Shown: positions 10,270 through 22,757 of the stretch, piece after piece
How positions within the stretch are numbered: position 1 is the stretch's first letter
Layout: every line of letters begins with the position of its first letter
Assembly (NCBI GenBank): GCA_026826555.1
Contig: JAKSZT010053887.1
Span: 61,869,468 to 61,933,467 of the forward strand
Reading direction: 5' to 3'
DNA: 64,000 nucleotides
DNA from: Tolypeutes matacus
Taxonomy: Eukaryota > Chordata > Mammalia > Cingulata > Chlamyphoridae
Translations under genes and position numbers: made by a program
The notes under the pieces: model-generated
Databases searched by the model: none
Seen by the model: the letters and a program-made list of their open reading frames with translations, nothing else
What the model was told of the DNA's origin: nothing

Positions 10270-11520
10270 AAATTTTTTTCCTCTGCTGAAGTCACCCTCT
10301 GGTGAGCATTCACATGAGATACAAATATCTTCATGCTTTTGCCCACACAGAAAGGGATATCCATATATCTCTTCCCCACACCTCTTTGTCACCAATTTTC
10401 CAATCATATTCCTTCCAAGTCCCTGACCATCCAGCCAAACCATTGGTGACAGTCTATGAATCAATATTCAAATGCACCTCTGGCCATTTCTCCTTCTAAG
10501 CAAAATGAACAAGCAGGAGCACTGCTCAAGATTCTGCCCACTGGGAGGATTTCCCCTCACTACTTCCCTTTAAGGACATCACAGAAAGGGGCTACAGTGC
10601 TGCAGCTGTCCATTTTCAGGTGGTACCTGCATATCATGCAGGACCAGTTGTAAACCAGGCTGAAGTTTTCTCTTCCTTCGTCAACTGATTGTAAGGAAAT
10701 TCCTAAGCAGCCGTAGCTGTGGACTGAGAAAGAGAAGGTAATGTGGCAAGAGTGGGGCCCTGGGCATTTGGGTCTTTTCTCATGTAACTTACTTGTGCCT
10801 TCATGACCTTCTGGATCCCTGTCTTGAATATATCATTTCCATTTGATGATGGAGTACTGTTGTGCATGCCCAACTTTATGGTTTGGTGGGTCAGATAAAA
10901 CCCAGCTCATGTTAGGCAACTCAGGTCTCATGGTAACTTGATGGCCCATGGTTAAGTATTCAGTCTCTACTAAGACCCACTAACAGGCCAAAAACTGTTT
11001 CTCAAAAGGAGAGTAGTTATCTGTAGAGGATGGCAGGGCTTTGCTCTAAAATCCTAAGGGTCTGCATTGTGATTCTCCTATAGAGGCCTGCCAACATCTC
11101 CAGACAGCATCTCTATTTGTCACTGACACTTCCAGCACCATTGGATCTTTTGAATCATGTGGCCAAAGAGGCAGAGCAGTTTGCACAGCAGCCTGGACCT
11201 GTCACAGAGCCTCTTCTTTTTCTTGTCCCCACTCAAAACTAGCAGCTTTTCTGGACATTCAGTAAACAGACCACAGTAGCACATCCAAATGGGGAATGCA
11301 TTGTCTTTAAAATGCAAAGAGGCTAACTTGGCATTGTGCCTCTTTTTCTGTCATAGGAGGTTCCAGATGCAACAGCTTATCCTTTGCTTTAGAATGGATA
11401 TCAGCACATGTACCACACCACTGGGCATCTGAAACTTTCACTGGGTGGAAGGCTCCAGTATTTTTATTGGATTTATTTCCCATCCTCTGACACACAAATG
11501 CTTCTTACATGATGTGAGTA

Positions 11521-11719
11521 GCCATATCCAGGGGTGATATTTTGCATATCTCTATTACTAGCTCACACCATGGACTATCAGTGCCATCTTGCATGTTGGA
11601 AATAGTCATCACTGCCTTTGAATCTAATCAGAATAGAGAACCAATTCCAAAAACCCAAGAACCAATTCAGAAATCTCATCCTTATGATTCTCTCTCTCAA
11701 GAACCACTCCTTGTTCCAA
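11521..11719 (-). mobile_element. ERVL leader between primer site and pol; gag absent
   Basis: Only about 200 bases separate the RT relic from the 5' LTR, so gag and protease are deleted. No open frame of note. Confidence 0.5.
11704..11718 (-). promoter_or_regulatory. Primer-binding site, tRNA-Leu type
   Basis: Reverse-strand sequence tggaacaaggagtgg follows the 5' LTR directly and resembles the complement of a tRNA-Leu 3' end. Leucine priming is the feature that gave ERVL its name. Confidence 0.6.
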
Positions 11720-12180
11720 AGCTTTATAGCTGTATTTGTCTGGGTTTTCTAGGAAAACAGAACCAAAAGGAGATATCTGTAAATAGTATGAGATCTTTAT
11801 ACAAATTGTCTCACACAGCTGTTAGGATGTGCAAGTCCAAATTCCGTAGCACAGGTTGCAAGCTGGGAACTCAGATGAAGGTTTTCAATGAATTCTCCAG
11901 GAGAAGTTGCCTGGCTGAACTAGAGATGGAAATTCTTTCTTCTGATTTCTAAAATCATCACTTCTTTTAAATTCTCCAACTAATTAGATAAGACATGTCT
12001 CATTGCTGAAGGCAATCTCCTCAATTGATTGTAGATGTAATCAGCAATAGATGCAATCAACTTACTGATGACTTAAGTGCATGAAATGTCATCACTATAA
12101 CAATTAGGCCAGTACTTGCTTGACCAAACAGCTAGGCACCATTACCTGGCCAAGTTGATACATGAGTCTAACCATCTTAG
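11720..12180 (-). repeat. ERVL 5' LTR
   Basis: Upstream LTR of the reverse-strand provirus; paired with 8171-8560. It extends further at its low-coordinate end than the other copy. The two have clearly diverged, with small indels, so the insertion is old. Confidence 0.75.
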
Positions 12181-14016
12181 GAGCCATATTCATAAATCTA
12201 GAGAATCAAAGCAATCCACAAAACTGCTTCTAGAACTTGTAAGTGAGTTTAGCAATGCTACAAGAAATAACATCAACATACCAAAATTTAATTATATTTC
12301 TAGATACTAGTGAAAAACAAATGAAATTGAAATAAAATAGCATTTACATAAATTCATAGGGGTAAATGTAACAAAATATGGGTAAAATCTGTACTCTAAA
12401 ATAAACATTTTTGAAAGAAATTAGATACCTACTTAAAACTGAACAATTACATCATTCATAGAAGACTCAATATTTTTTCAAATTAATGTATAGAGACAAT
12501 AGACTCCAAATAAAATCACAGTGAGTTTTTATTTTAATGGAAATTAACACGCTATTTCTAAATTTATAATGAAAATCACAGGATCTAGCATAGCTAAACC
12601 AGTATTGAAAAAAAGAACAATATTAGAGGACTTACACTATCTGATTCCAAGATTTACTTTTTATAAAACTATAGTAATCAAGACAACATGATATTGGTGT
12701 AAGAGTAGAAAATAAGTTCAAATGAAACAGAATAAAGTATCTAGAACTAGGCCCAGACATATATGGTCAACTGAATTTTGACAAAGGGGCCAAAGTAATT
12801 CAGTGGAAAAGGTTAGTCATTTTAACAAAAGGTGCAAGAAAATGGATATCAGTAAGGAAAAAAACAAAAGTAACCTCACCCCTTAACTCAACCACACACA
12901 ATTACTTCAAAATGGACCATAGATTTAAATATAAAATCTAAAATTATAAAAATTTTATAGAAGAAAACATAAAAGCAAATCCTTGTGACCTTAGAGAAGG
13001 CAAAGGTTTCTTAGGACACAAAAAACACAAACTATAAAATAAAAAGTTGATAATTTGGACTTTATCAAAATTTAAAACTTCCTTCTGGTGTTTGCAAGTC
13101 ACCATTAAGAAAATGAAAGGGAAGCCATGGGCTGACCGAAAATGCTCAACACACATGTATCTCAAAAGGGCATATGTCCAAGATACATAAAGAATTCTTA
13201 AAACTCAATAAGAAAATAAACTCAATTAAAAATAGTAAAAGATTTTAACAGGCATTTTACCAAGGATGACATACGAATGGTGGTAAGTTCATGAAAAAAA
13301 CACTCATTTAAATGCTCATATTTTCATGTAATGCAAATTTAAACCACAATGACCTATTATTACATACCCAATCAAATGGCTAAAATTAAGACAACTCCAG
13401 GTGATGCTTTGTGTTGCTGACAGGAATGTAAAATGTCAAATGGTACAACCCTTTGGAAACTGTCTGTGTAGTTTCTTATAAAGGTAAATATACACTTACT
13501 ATTATGACTCAGCACTTCCACCCTAGTAAGTAACCTAAGAGAAATAAAATATAGGTCCACACAAAAGCCTGTCATAGTAGTTTTAACCTACAACTGGGAG
13601 CAAACCAGTGTCCAACACTGGTTTTGGTGATTGTGGTTCTTCCATGCAATGAATATTCTTGAGCAATTAAAACGAACAACTTCCTGATATATGCAACAAT
13701 GTGGATAAATCTGTAAACCATTAGGCTGAGTAAAAGATGTCACAAACAAAGAATGGTGCAGTATGATTCATTTTATATGAAACTCTAATTCACAGTGATA
13801 GAAATCAGATCAGTGGTTGCCAAGGATTGGGGCGGGGGAGGGTGTAGGGAAGGAGCACAAGAAAATATCTTGGGATGATAGAAATATTTTAAGTCTTGAT
13901 TGTGGTGATGTTTGTAAGAGTGTATGTATTTGCAGTGTAGTTACACAGGTGTATACATCTACCTGTTACTGAATATAAATCATAGCTCAATAAAGTTGAT
14001 TTTTAAGAAAAACTCT
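12181..14016 (+). mobile_element. Old L1, ORF2 C-terminal half and 3' UTR
   Basis: Continuation of the old L1 after the ERVL insertion: 'aatggaccatagatttaaa' and 'ggagcaaaccagtg' belong to ORF2 C-terminal DNA. It ends with a 3' UTR finishing 'catagctcaataaagttgat' at about 13980-14005. All frames are broken. Without its insertions the host element is roughly 5 kb. Confidence 0.75.
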
Positions 14017-14100
14017 CAGTTTAATGAGGAAGCCATATGCATAAGTAATAATACACTAAATGCTAAAATATCAAACCACCGGAGAGTTACTCATTAAAAG
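14017..14100 (-). mobile_element. L2 3' end, right half of the split copy (tentative)
   Basis: Follows directly after the old L1 3' end and would continue the L2 that breaks at 3836. Match is short and weak. Confidence 0.35.
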
Positions 14101-16861
14101 TTCAGCAGCTATGCCATTTGATTCTCTCTCTCTTTTTTACAATAATTCTTTCTAAAATTCCCTCCAAAATTCATATCAACAAAAGTGCTAAAATTTTATT
14201 AGCATCACTTTCTATCACTCCAGGAATGATAAAGCTATCTTTACTCTTTCAAGAGGACTTGGCTTCTGCTCTAAGCTTTCACATCTGAATTCTAAAACAA
14301 ATTTCTGTTAAATTAAAAGAAAGAAGGAACTGGCAGAAGCAGCTGGTGGACAGGTATCCAGCCTTATTTGAAGCTGTGAATATCCTCTGCTATGAGGATA
14401 TTCTACTTCTCAGGATTGCCAGATGCAATCCTACTTCTGCAAAGTGGAGGAAGGGGTACACTTGGTGAAACATACCTTTAAACAATAGCTTGTGGATCTG
14501 TAATCAGATCTGGGAAGGAAAAGCAGGATCCAATTGAATGGACTAAATGAAAAGTAAGCAAGTTTGTTTAAAGTACAGATGATGGGCCCATTGTTTTGGG
14601 TTCCTAGTAACAAAGAGTACCTGTCTTTACTCTGTTTGGGCTCCATCTTGCCTCTCATAGGAGTCTTTCCACGTGTGAGGGAAAAATGGTAGATAATGCC
14701 ATCATGAGAAACAGCGTTTAGCTCATATGGGATACTCCTCTATCTATTCTTACATTATGATAACATGTACTTGCATTGTGTTCTTTTCAGGAAAGAACAG
14801 AATACAGAACAAAATCCCCACCTAAACAGAACCCATCGACCAATTGATCTCTTTCTCCAAGTTGGCTCTTGTGGCCTTGTCTTCCTTTTTTCAATATGTG
14901 GCGTTGCCAGAGCCCTCTCTCGGTTAGTGACCTGCATGACCTGCTCTTGTCTCTCCCATGGTAGACTTCAGAAGAATCCAGAGAAATAAAAAAAACATGT
15001 TCATCAGGAAAAAGTTTGTGATGTTACTTCTAGGGACTTGTAAAAGCAATACATTACTGCAGCAGACCCAGGAATAGGAGAGCAAAGTGGTGACGCCCAG
15101 CCTTGGGGAATTAGATTTAGCTTTGATTCTTGGCTTCACTGCTTTTTTAGCTTTGTTGTCTTTTAAACCTGCTTCTTCATCTTTCAAACAAAGATTCCAA
15201 TATCCATCTGCTGTTTTGTGAGGATTCTAAGAAATAAGCAGTGCCCACAGCTTCTGGCACAGGGTACTGTTCAATATACAGTAGCTTTTAGGTCCTTCTC
15301 TTTAAATTGGGGAGACTAGCTTTCTTATCTATCTGATGGGATTATTAAAAGAGTCAAATGTGAGGGAACTTTGAATATTGCAATGGGCCAGTTAAATAGG
15401 ATGCCTGATTACTTTGTGTTGGTGGTGACAGGGAAGAGTGGGAATCAGGGAAAAATGAATTAAAAAAAAAATAACCTTGTTTTTTAATTAGGTGACAGAA
15501 CATATTGGAGAAGAAAAATTTATAATTTCAAAATTGGTTGAAAACTAGGTAGGACAGAGAAGGTGAGAATAATGATTCTAATATAATTGGAAATGAAAAT
15601 AGTGAATTATCCTGAAAGTGTATACAAATGGGAAGAATGTTGGCCTTCAGGAAATTATTGCTTAAGACTGCACCTTTGACCTACTCCGGTGTACACACAT
15701 ACACACACACATACACAAACACACACTCAATTCTACTTGATTAAGCAGCTTTATTCTTGTCACTTTCACCATGCCACTACTTCCTAGAACATGGGAAGGC
15801 TTTGAAGGATAGGGTTCCTGGTTTTTAAGTGCCCCCCGCCCCTTTGCATAACTCTGATTTTTGAAGAGGTGTGCCAGAAACGAAGTTCACGTTGTGTCAT
15901 TTCCAGGATTTATGGAGAACCAAATGCTTGAGTCAGAAGTTGCCAAGGACACATTTCATTTTGATTTAAAAGACATTTAGTGTCTAAAATCGAAAAACAA
16001 CACAATTGATTATTAATAAAATAGGTAACGGGAACTAACAATTAAGAAACAGCTCTCTTTTACATGCAGCAGATGATGCTGGTTTGTAATTAGGCAGCTC
16101 AACCAGGGTCCCAATATAATGAGAAGCAGTTTTCTGAATGATGGTGTTCTGTGACTGAGGCATTAGATCCTCTTTGATGCTGAAGAGGCAAATGGGGCTT
16201 TTTGATATGTTGCTGGAAAGATCATTTTCTCTAGTTGTACCATAAAGTTATGTTCATACTCCTGGCTTCAGTGCCACAATAACTTGGCAAAAAGCTACAA
16301 TGGCTCACAAATGGATGCTTATAGATGTGTTTAAATTGTCCAACCTGGAGAAAATGAAGAGGCCGATGGTTACTGCAAATGTGGCCCTTACCATTGAATG
16401 GTGACATCTAAGACTGATGACTAATAAACACACCCTTCATGGGAAACATTTGATGATGGCATCTTTTTTGTTTCACCCTTTTAACTAGCCATGGTGGCTG
16501 GGATTTTACTTAAGGACTATATGGGAAACAGACTGAGCCCCAAGGCAGATCACCCTGGCAGCTGTAGAAAGAGAAGGCTACATTTCCCCATGTACGTTAT
16601 CTGCATTTTTCTATTGTTTTAACATCTGCCAGCGAGATCAGCCTAGACTCCTGCATGCTGCATATCGAATGTCCACGTCTGGTGCACAACTCTGCTTTCC
16701 TGACTTAAGAGATTGAGGGATAGGCAATTGGGCTGTGTCCTCTGAGGCCTCTGACTTGAGCCCTATCCATGTTGTTTGGCTTTTTAGACAAACGTGCCCA
16801 CTAAATTCCTGAGTAATCTTGGGCACAATTCATTTTTAAACCACTTCTTTGTATTGTATAG
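14101..16861. other. Unique sequence, no recognised gene
   Basis: No long open frame, splice-bounded exon or known repeat that I can support. Frames at 14765-14989 and 14924-15187 (74-87 codons) overlap on opposite strands and have no recognisable domain. A CA microsatellite lies at 15691-15726. Parts could be conserved non-coding sequence, which cannot be judged from one species. Confidence 0.4.
15691..15726. repeat. Imperfect (CA)n microsatellite
   Basis: About 36 bases of alternating CA with interrupting T and A bases. Confidence 0.85.
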
Positions 16862-16925
16862 CTGTATGGTTTTTTTAATTTTTATTTTAATTTTATTCTG
16901 ATAACATAGATATAACCTAAAGTAG
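16862..16925 (-). mobile_element. Tiny L1 3' end fragment
   Basis: About 60 bases matching the reverse complement of the 3' terminus of the L1 at 17263-18205 (landmark 'ctgataacatagatataacc'). This looks like an extremely 5'-truncated insertion on the opposite strand, about 1.1 kb from the matching region of its relative. Confidence 0.65.
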
Positions 16926-17262
16926 CTTGCGCTACTTACCCCACCGGAGTATCATGTGGTTCACATGAGAAAATGATTGTAATTTTGTAAAGCATAATGT
17001 AAAATATCATATTATTGGGTATTGTTACTTTGAAGCAAAGGAAGTTCTTTATGCCCTCTCCATGTGTTTCTTTATGTCAAGTTACCTACCTGCTGCCTGA
17101 AGATACACATTTCTGGATGCACAATTAGCCTGATTTACCATTAGAATCTTTCATATCACTGAGCATTTCCCTACTCTTTCATCTATTCTGTTTTCTCCTA
17201 CACCGTTGCCTCTTGCAGAGAATTTTCAATTAAAAAAAAAAACCAACACCCACCATCATTAA
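16926..17262. other. Unique sequence, nothing recognised
   Basis: Short unique spacer between two L1 3' ends; ends in an A-run at 17231-17242. Confidence 0.4.
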
Positions 17263-18205
17263 CCATTAGGAAAATTAGGGAAATGCAAATCAAAACCACA
17301 AGCAGATATCATTTCATACCAACTAGAATGACTACTATTTAAAAAACGGAACAAGTATTGGAGAGGATGTGGAGACATAGGCACACTCATCCATTGCTGG
17401 TGGAAATGTAAAATGGTGCAGCCTCTGTGGAAAACAGTTTGGCAGTTCCTCAGAAAGTTAAATATAGAATTACCATATGATTCGACAATCCTGTTTCTAC
17501 CTATATACCCAAAATAATTGAAAGCAGAGACTCAAAAAGATATTTACAAACCAGAGTTCATAATGGCATTATTCACAATTGTCAAAAGATGGAAGCAGCC
17601 CAAGTGTGTATCAACAGATGAATAAATAAAATGTGGCATATACATACAATTAAATATTATTCATCTGTTAAAAAAGAATGAAGTTTTGATGCATGCTACA
17701 ACATAGATGAACCTTGAAGGCATCACAATGAATGAAATAAGCCAGACCCAAAAAGACAAATATTATGTGATTTCACTAATAGGAAATAATTGGAAGATGC
17801 AAATTCATAGAGCCAGAAACTAGAATACAGGTTACTGGGACCGGGGTGTAGGTAGGGAGTGGGAAGTTAATTCTTGATTAGTATACAGCTTCTCTTTGGA
17901 GTGATGGATATGTTTTGGCAATAGATGGTGGTGATGGGGTCACAGCACTGTGACTGTAATAAACACCACTGAATTGTATATTTGAAAGTGGTTAAAAATG
18001 GGAAACTTTAGGTTATATCTATGTTATCAGAATAAAAATTAAAAAAAACCATACAGCTATACAATACAAAGAAAGAAACCTAATGTAAACTATGGATTAT
18101 AGTTAATAGTATAATTATAATAAAAAGGTTTCATCAATTGTAAGAAAGGTACCAAACTTTGTGTAAACCTACAACTTCTCTAATTAAAAAATGAGAAAAT
18201 AAAAT
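17263..18205 (+). mobile_element. L1 3' end, 5' truncated
   Basis: Starts inside ORF2 C-terminal DNA ('gggaaatgcaaatcaaaacc') and runs through the same 3' UTR as 1-950 to an A-rich tail near 18205. Among copies of this subfamily here it is one of the best preserved. Frames are broken. Confidence 0.85.
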
Positions 18206-18581
18206 CAACCACTTGCTTGCCTATTTCTTTCCATTCTTGATGCTAAGTTAGATGAATTTAAGCACACAGGCAAGTTACTCCAGCTTTTGGATTCTTTTGG
18301 CATCTTGCTTTTCTGCCACCAGTATCAGTTACTCTAGAATGAAGAAAAACTTATATACCTGCATATGGATCTGATCATTCTAGGATCACATTAGTACTAG
18401 GAGAGGTAAGGGGGACACGCCTTTGCTCAGATATACTGTCTCTGTTTTTTCAACATGAACATAAATGGTGCCTAGATTTCTAGAGTATCTCAAACTCTAT
18501 GGGCCTTCTTATTTTCCTTTCATTATATACCCCTCAAAGCAGCTCTGAGGGCCGAGACTCTGTGTTTGAGAATTGAATGAA

Positions 18582-18618
18582 AGAAGATGTTGAGGTGAGC
18601 TTGACCTCAACATCTTCT
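18582..18618. repeat. Perfect 15-bp inverted repeat with 7-nt loop
   Basis: Arms agaagatgttgaggt (18582-18596) and acctcaacatcttct (18604-18618) are exact reverse complements around gagcttg. It is not part of a repeat I recognise. Function unknown. Confidence 0.9.
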
Positions 18619-19031
18619 AGACAGTCAATGTGGCCATTTTCAGGACTAAATGCTAATCCTGTGATTAGATCAGAGGAAAATTCTGCCCGCTCAGTTCTTC
18701 CTTCTATCATAGTTATTGCTAACGATGTGCATTTAGCATCAAGATTGCCTTTTTAAGATGATGTGGAAAAAGGAATTATAAAGTTATTTAAAAGCCTCTT
18801 CTGCCCTCTTCTCCAATCCCACCTACCCAGCGCCAACTACCTAGACCAATACTATCTTAGATATACTTCATTGGGAGTCTTAGGAAGGTATGTTTCTATT
18901 GGCAACCAAGCTCCTAAACATCACTCCACACCAACTAAGAAAGAATCAGGATTGAAGAAAAAACAAAGGTAGGATTTGTTCTAGATGATTTATTCTGCTG
19001 TAATTTCTTCCAAGAGCTCCCTCTCTGCTAT

Positions 19032-19058
19032 ACACACACACACACACACACACACACA
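19032..19058. repeat. (CA)n microsatellite
   Basis: Uninterrupted ACACAC run of about 27 bases. Confidence 0.95.
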
Positions 19059-21299
19059 TCCTTTTCCCTTAAATAAATAATGAGCTTTAGAAGTCTTTTA
19101 ACCTGTTTTTCTTATAGACATCTTTCTAAAGGAAAATAAAGACAGTGTATTCTAGAAGTTTATATATGGTCCAAAAAAGGAGTCACTCTGGTGCAGCTTC
19201 AACCCTCACTACAGGTTTCTTTATGGTGAGTATGACAAAGGGCAGGCTGTGCTGCAAAAATGCCAACGAGCTCTGTGTTCAAAAACCTTCTATCACTCTT
19301 CTTGATTTGACATGAAATATTAAACACCAGTTACCAGCAAGAAGTTATTGAACACAGATGTCCACTATCACTTTCAAATTGCTAAAGTCAATTTAGGTTT
19401 ATATATTTTCTTTGCTTAAGCATTCACATGCAACGCAAATGTTCTGTGACAGTAATGATTTCACAATATACCCTTTTCAATTAGGAAAGCACATCGTATA
19501 TGTGTTTTCATTTTTAAAATGCCTATTTTTTTTTTCATTCAAAAGCCCCGTGTCCCTCACTAAAAACTGGACCTTGCATTGAAAAATAAATAAAAAGAAA
19601 GAGCTCCACCTACTGATTCATTTTTAAAACATTTTCCCCCTGTTTTTGAATTGAAAATGCTTTTTGGCATAACAGGAACCTTGTGAGTATGTAACTCAAA
19701 CTTTTTTTTTTTTTTTAAGCTACTGTTGTCCCCATGGAAAGGAATAGGTTAGAATGGAGTTCTGTCTTGGTAACTAAAAAAGTCCCCGTTTTGTTTTTTT
19801 TTTTCTTTTTTTCTGTGCCACTCAGAAGCCCTAATTAATAAGTCTGCTTCAGGGTTAGTGCTCCCTAGGGGTATGGGTTAACTGTAGCATTCCCTTCTGC
19901 TGGATTTAACAGAATCCTGACGGGTCACACATTTTGCTCCATTACAATAATCTTATTCATGTCACTCGCTGCCTCTTCCTCTGAAGGACTTGGTAGGTGT
20001 TTTTAAAGGATTTACAAGGGCCATTTCTCCCACTGGTGAAGTAGGAGTTGTTTAGTGCCTACCATACTACTTCGCCACCCCCCACCACTGCTTAGACTCA
20101 AGTGATTGTGTAGGGGAAGTGAAGAAAAACATCCACTGGGAACCTGGGGTAACTTGAGACCAAGAGTAATTACTTGAGGAGGACCCGCCCAAGCCAGTCT
20201 GCTGGGGGTGAGCATTGAGAGCCGAGTCTGTGACGGTGGCTCCCTGTAACGTCTGCAACTCTCACCCTGCCCACCCTGTTGCTGAGAAGTTTCCAGAACC
20301 AATTTTAATTCCTGACTTGGAGCTTCTTTTGAGAAGGGTGTGGTTTAATGAGTGTCTCACTGTGTGCCAATCTAGGTAGCACCCTCTTGATACAGAAGGT
20401 GTGACTTAGTGGGGGGATATTCTGGCTGCTTTGAAGGGTCACAGTGTCCTGGATCTGTGTTATCCACTATTTCCCTGCATTGTAGAGTTTCTCTTAAGAT
20501 GAACAAATACCTGACTGTATTCATCTCATACATTTCAGCAATGGCTATAGAAAATATTACCAATGGGCAGCAAGATGATATCTGGGAACACACAATGGAG
20601 TAATTTGGATTAAAGTCTCCTACCTTTGAATCTGTCTGCTCAGTCATGCATTTCTATAGACATGATTAACTAACCATAAGGCCCATGTATTCAACGTCTG
20701 AATAGAAAATGTCTATTCTGCCCCCCACACCCCCACCCCAAATGAATCACACATCACCTATCACTGCAGAGTTGCCAAACTCTATGGTTTTCTTGTCAAA
20801 CATAAATTCAATAGCTGACCACAAGCAGGTACAGAAATTTCTTATAAATCAAACAACTATATACATTAGAGAGAGGGGGAAGGGACTCACTGCCACACTT
20901 CAGTCAATCAAAAACCTATGTAACGAGTGTCTGCAGTGTTCAAGGTGCTGTGTTGGTGCTGTGAGTATTTAATGAAATATGACCCAGCCCTGACCCATCT
21001 CACATTGCTGCTGAGGATGCTGTGCAGTTACCTAGCATGGGGTCTGGCACATAGTCAGGGATAGGTAAATAGCCACTATAAATATTACAGTGTTATGTAA
21101 CATTGATGTAATATTTAAGAGAAAAATAGAAGAGATGCCACATGAAAAGTTACCAAATGACTGACCCAGACACTAATTGTTCTGAGACAAGAAGAATGGG
21201 AGATGCCTGGAACCTGTGCTAGATAAGATAATTTCATGCAGACAGCCCCAGTCTTTAGACATAATCCTAATTGCAAATTACTACTTTTGGAAACTCATT

Positions 21300-21480
21300 A
21301 AATTCCAGGCACCAGGCTGAACTGTTGAAAATTTCATGTCTGTTTAACTTTCATAATCAAATGATGTAGATATTATCACGCCATTTTACAAAAGAGGAAA
21401 TAGAGGCTCAGGGATGCTAAGTAATATACTCTGGGTCCCGGAATCTGACATTGATGCTCATGGTTTTCCCACTTAATCTG
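21300..21480 (-). mobile_element. MIR SINE relic
   Basis: The segment 'ccattttacaaaagaggaaa' with 'gaggctcagggatgctaagt' is the reverse complement of the MIR core and 3' region. Diverged, as expected for this old tRNA-derived family. Confidence 0.7.
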
Positions 21481-21489
21481 TCGCCACCA

Positions 21490-21660
21490 TAGAATTATAG
21501 ACTATTAGAACTAGAAGGGAATGTCTAGACAATCTTGTCCTAGCTGCTCATTTGATGGATAAAGAAGCAGAGGTCCAGAGAAGAAACTGATTTGCACAAA
21601 CCCATACACCTAACTAGTGACAAAACTGAAATTAGAAACCAAAGCTTCTGATTCCAAGTT
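21490..21660 (-). mobile_element. MIR-like relic (MIR3 type)
   Basis: Contains 'agaactagaagggaatgtct' and 'ggtccagagaagaaactga', which resemble the MIR3-like consensus in reverse orientation. Family assignment is tentative. Confidence 0.45.
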
Positions 21661-21867
21661 GGTATCATTTTCAAAAGTTTCAATTTTGTTCTCAAATGAA
21701 TCTTAAGTCAGTAGAACTGTTTTAATACAAACGTAAAAAGATCATGCTAAGAAAACTGTGTGTTCCAATTCAATTTGACATCCTCTCTTCTCTGCTGAAT
21801 AGGTACTTAATGATTTCCTATTACTGAGTAATCACCCTCTACCACACATTCCACCCATTCCACCCAG

Positions 21868-21897
21868 TACACACACACACAGACACACACACACAAA
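21868..21897. repeat. (CA)n microsatellite, interrupted
   Basis: About 30 bases of CA with one G interruption. Confidence 0.85.
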
Positions 21898-22594
21898 GTA
21901 CACACCCTATTTTTATTTAGAAAGTAAAATACAGGTAAAGTTGTTAATATCTCAGCATTTGGGGCTTCAATTCACACCCAGCCGCAAACTGATAAATTGT
22001 CTCCCCAACCTTTTCTTTCAGTTGGTCCTATTTGGAGTTAGTCTGTTTCCTGGGAATTATAATTTAGGATAAAGATGACAAGTGCCTAATAATAGTAGAT
22101 ATTAGTAAGTGATCACAAAATTCTTTCTTCCTTGGCCCATGTGTGGTCCCCAAATCAATCAGAATACCAATGAAAGTGTCAAGTGAGTTGAAAACTTTTT
22201 GCTCTCTCTGTTCTCTGGCTCCTTTCCTTGGTCTAACAGGATCATAGTGCTCTTTGTCCCTCTTTTGTTATCGGTTATAATGCTCTGCCAATTTCTAAAG
22301 TTGCCCCAAGCATAAAATCAAAAGAAACATGTGCTATGAGACTGCAGTAGGCAGGCTTACTTAATAAGGGAACTATAAAAAAAACCATTAGTTGATTTGC
22401 TCCATTTTATCTTTCAGATAATTAACTCAATCATTTTTTTCTTTTTTGACAGTGCATCTATTTATAACAAAGCAAACACCTGTGTAACCATTATAATGTC
22501 CCCAAATAAAATATTTTCAGTTCCCAGCGGGACTCTTTATGGTCTCTCACAATTACTAACCACCCTCATTCCTTTGAAAGTTAGATAATCATTT

Positions 22595-22608
22595 CCTTGC
22601 TTTTCTTT
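22595..22608. repeat. Target-site duplication of full-length L1, left copy
   Basis: Reads ccttgcttttcttt; the right copy at 31896-31909 differs at one base (cctttcttttcttt). The two bracket exactly the L1 5' end and its 3' poly(A) side. Confidence 0.65.
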
Positions 22609-22720
22609 TTATTTATTTTTTTATTGTGGGTAAAAATCAAAATTTTCACAAGACATACCAATATTTGTAAAATGATATATAAATATATATGCATATATGT
22701 GCATTTGCTTGCAAAAATGT

Positions 22721-22757
<37 letters not shown>

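Larger units (their letters stand above)
9290..11520 (-). pseudogene. ERVL pol relic (reverse transcriptase, RNase H, integrase)
   Basis: Reverse-strand remnant of class III retroviral pol. From high to low coordinate: the RT thumb region (11307-11495, 62 codons open), connection and RNase H, then integrase. An open stretch of 177 codons at 9291-9824 covers the integrase C-terminal part and the start of the dUTPase domain. Long stretches such as 'ttgctgagcccatgcataac' are well conserved across mammalian ERVL copies as I remember them. The frame is broken many times, gag is missing, and a SINE sits at 10190-10269. No function expected. Confidence 0.8.
18206..22594. other. Mostly unique sequence, no recognised gene
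   Basis: About 4.4 kb without L1. It contains a perfect hairpin (18582-18618), two CA repeats, T-rich runs (19700-19813) and MIR relics at 21300-21660. Open frames are at most 96 codons (20012-20302, reverse) and show no domain. I see no convincing exon. Confidence 0.4.

Noticed and set aside
11542..11952. Forward 136-codon frame
   Set aside because: Crosses the ERVL leader and LTR in antisense; no domain.
14765..15187. Overlapping frames of 74 and 87 codons as an exon
   Set aside because: On opposite strands, no domain and no consistent splice signals.
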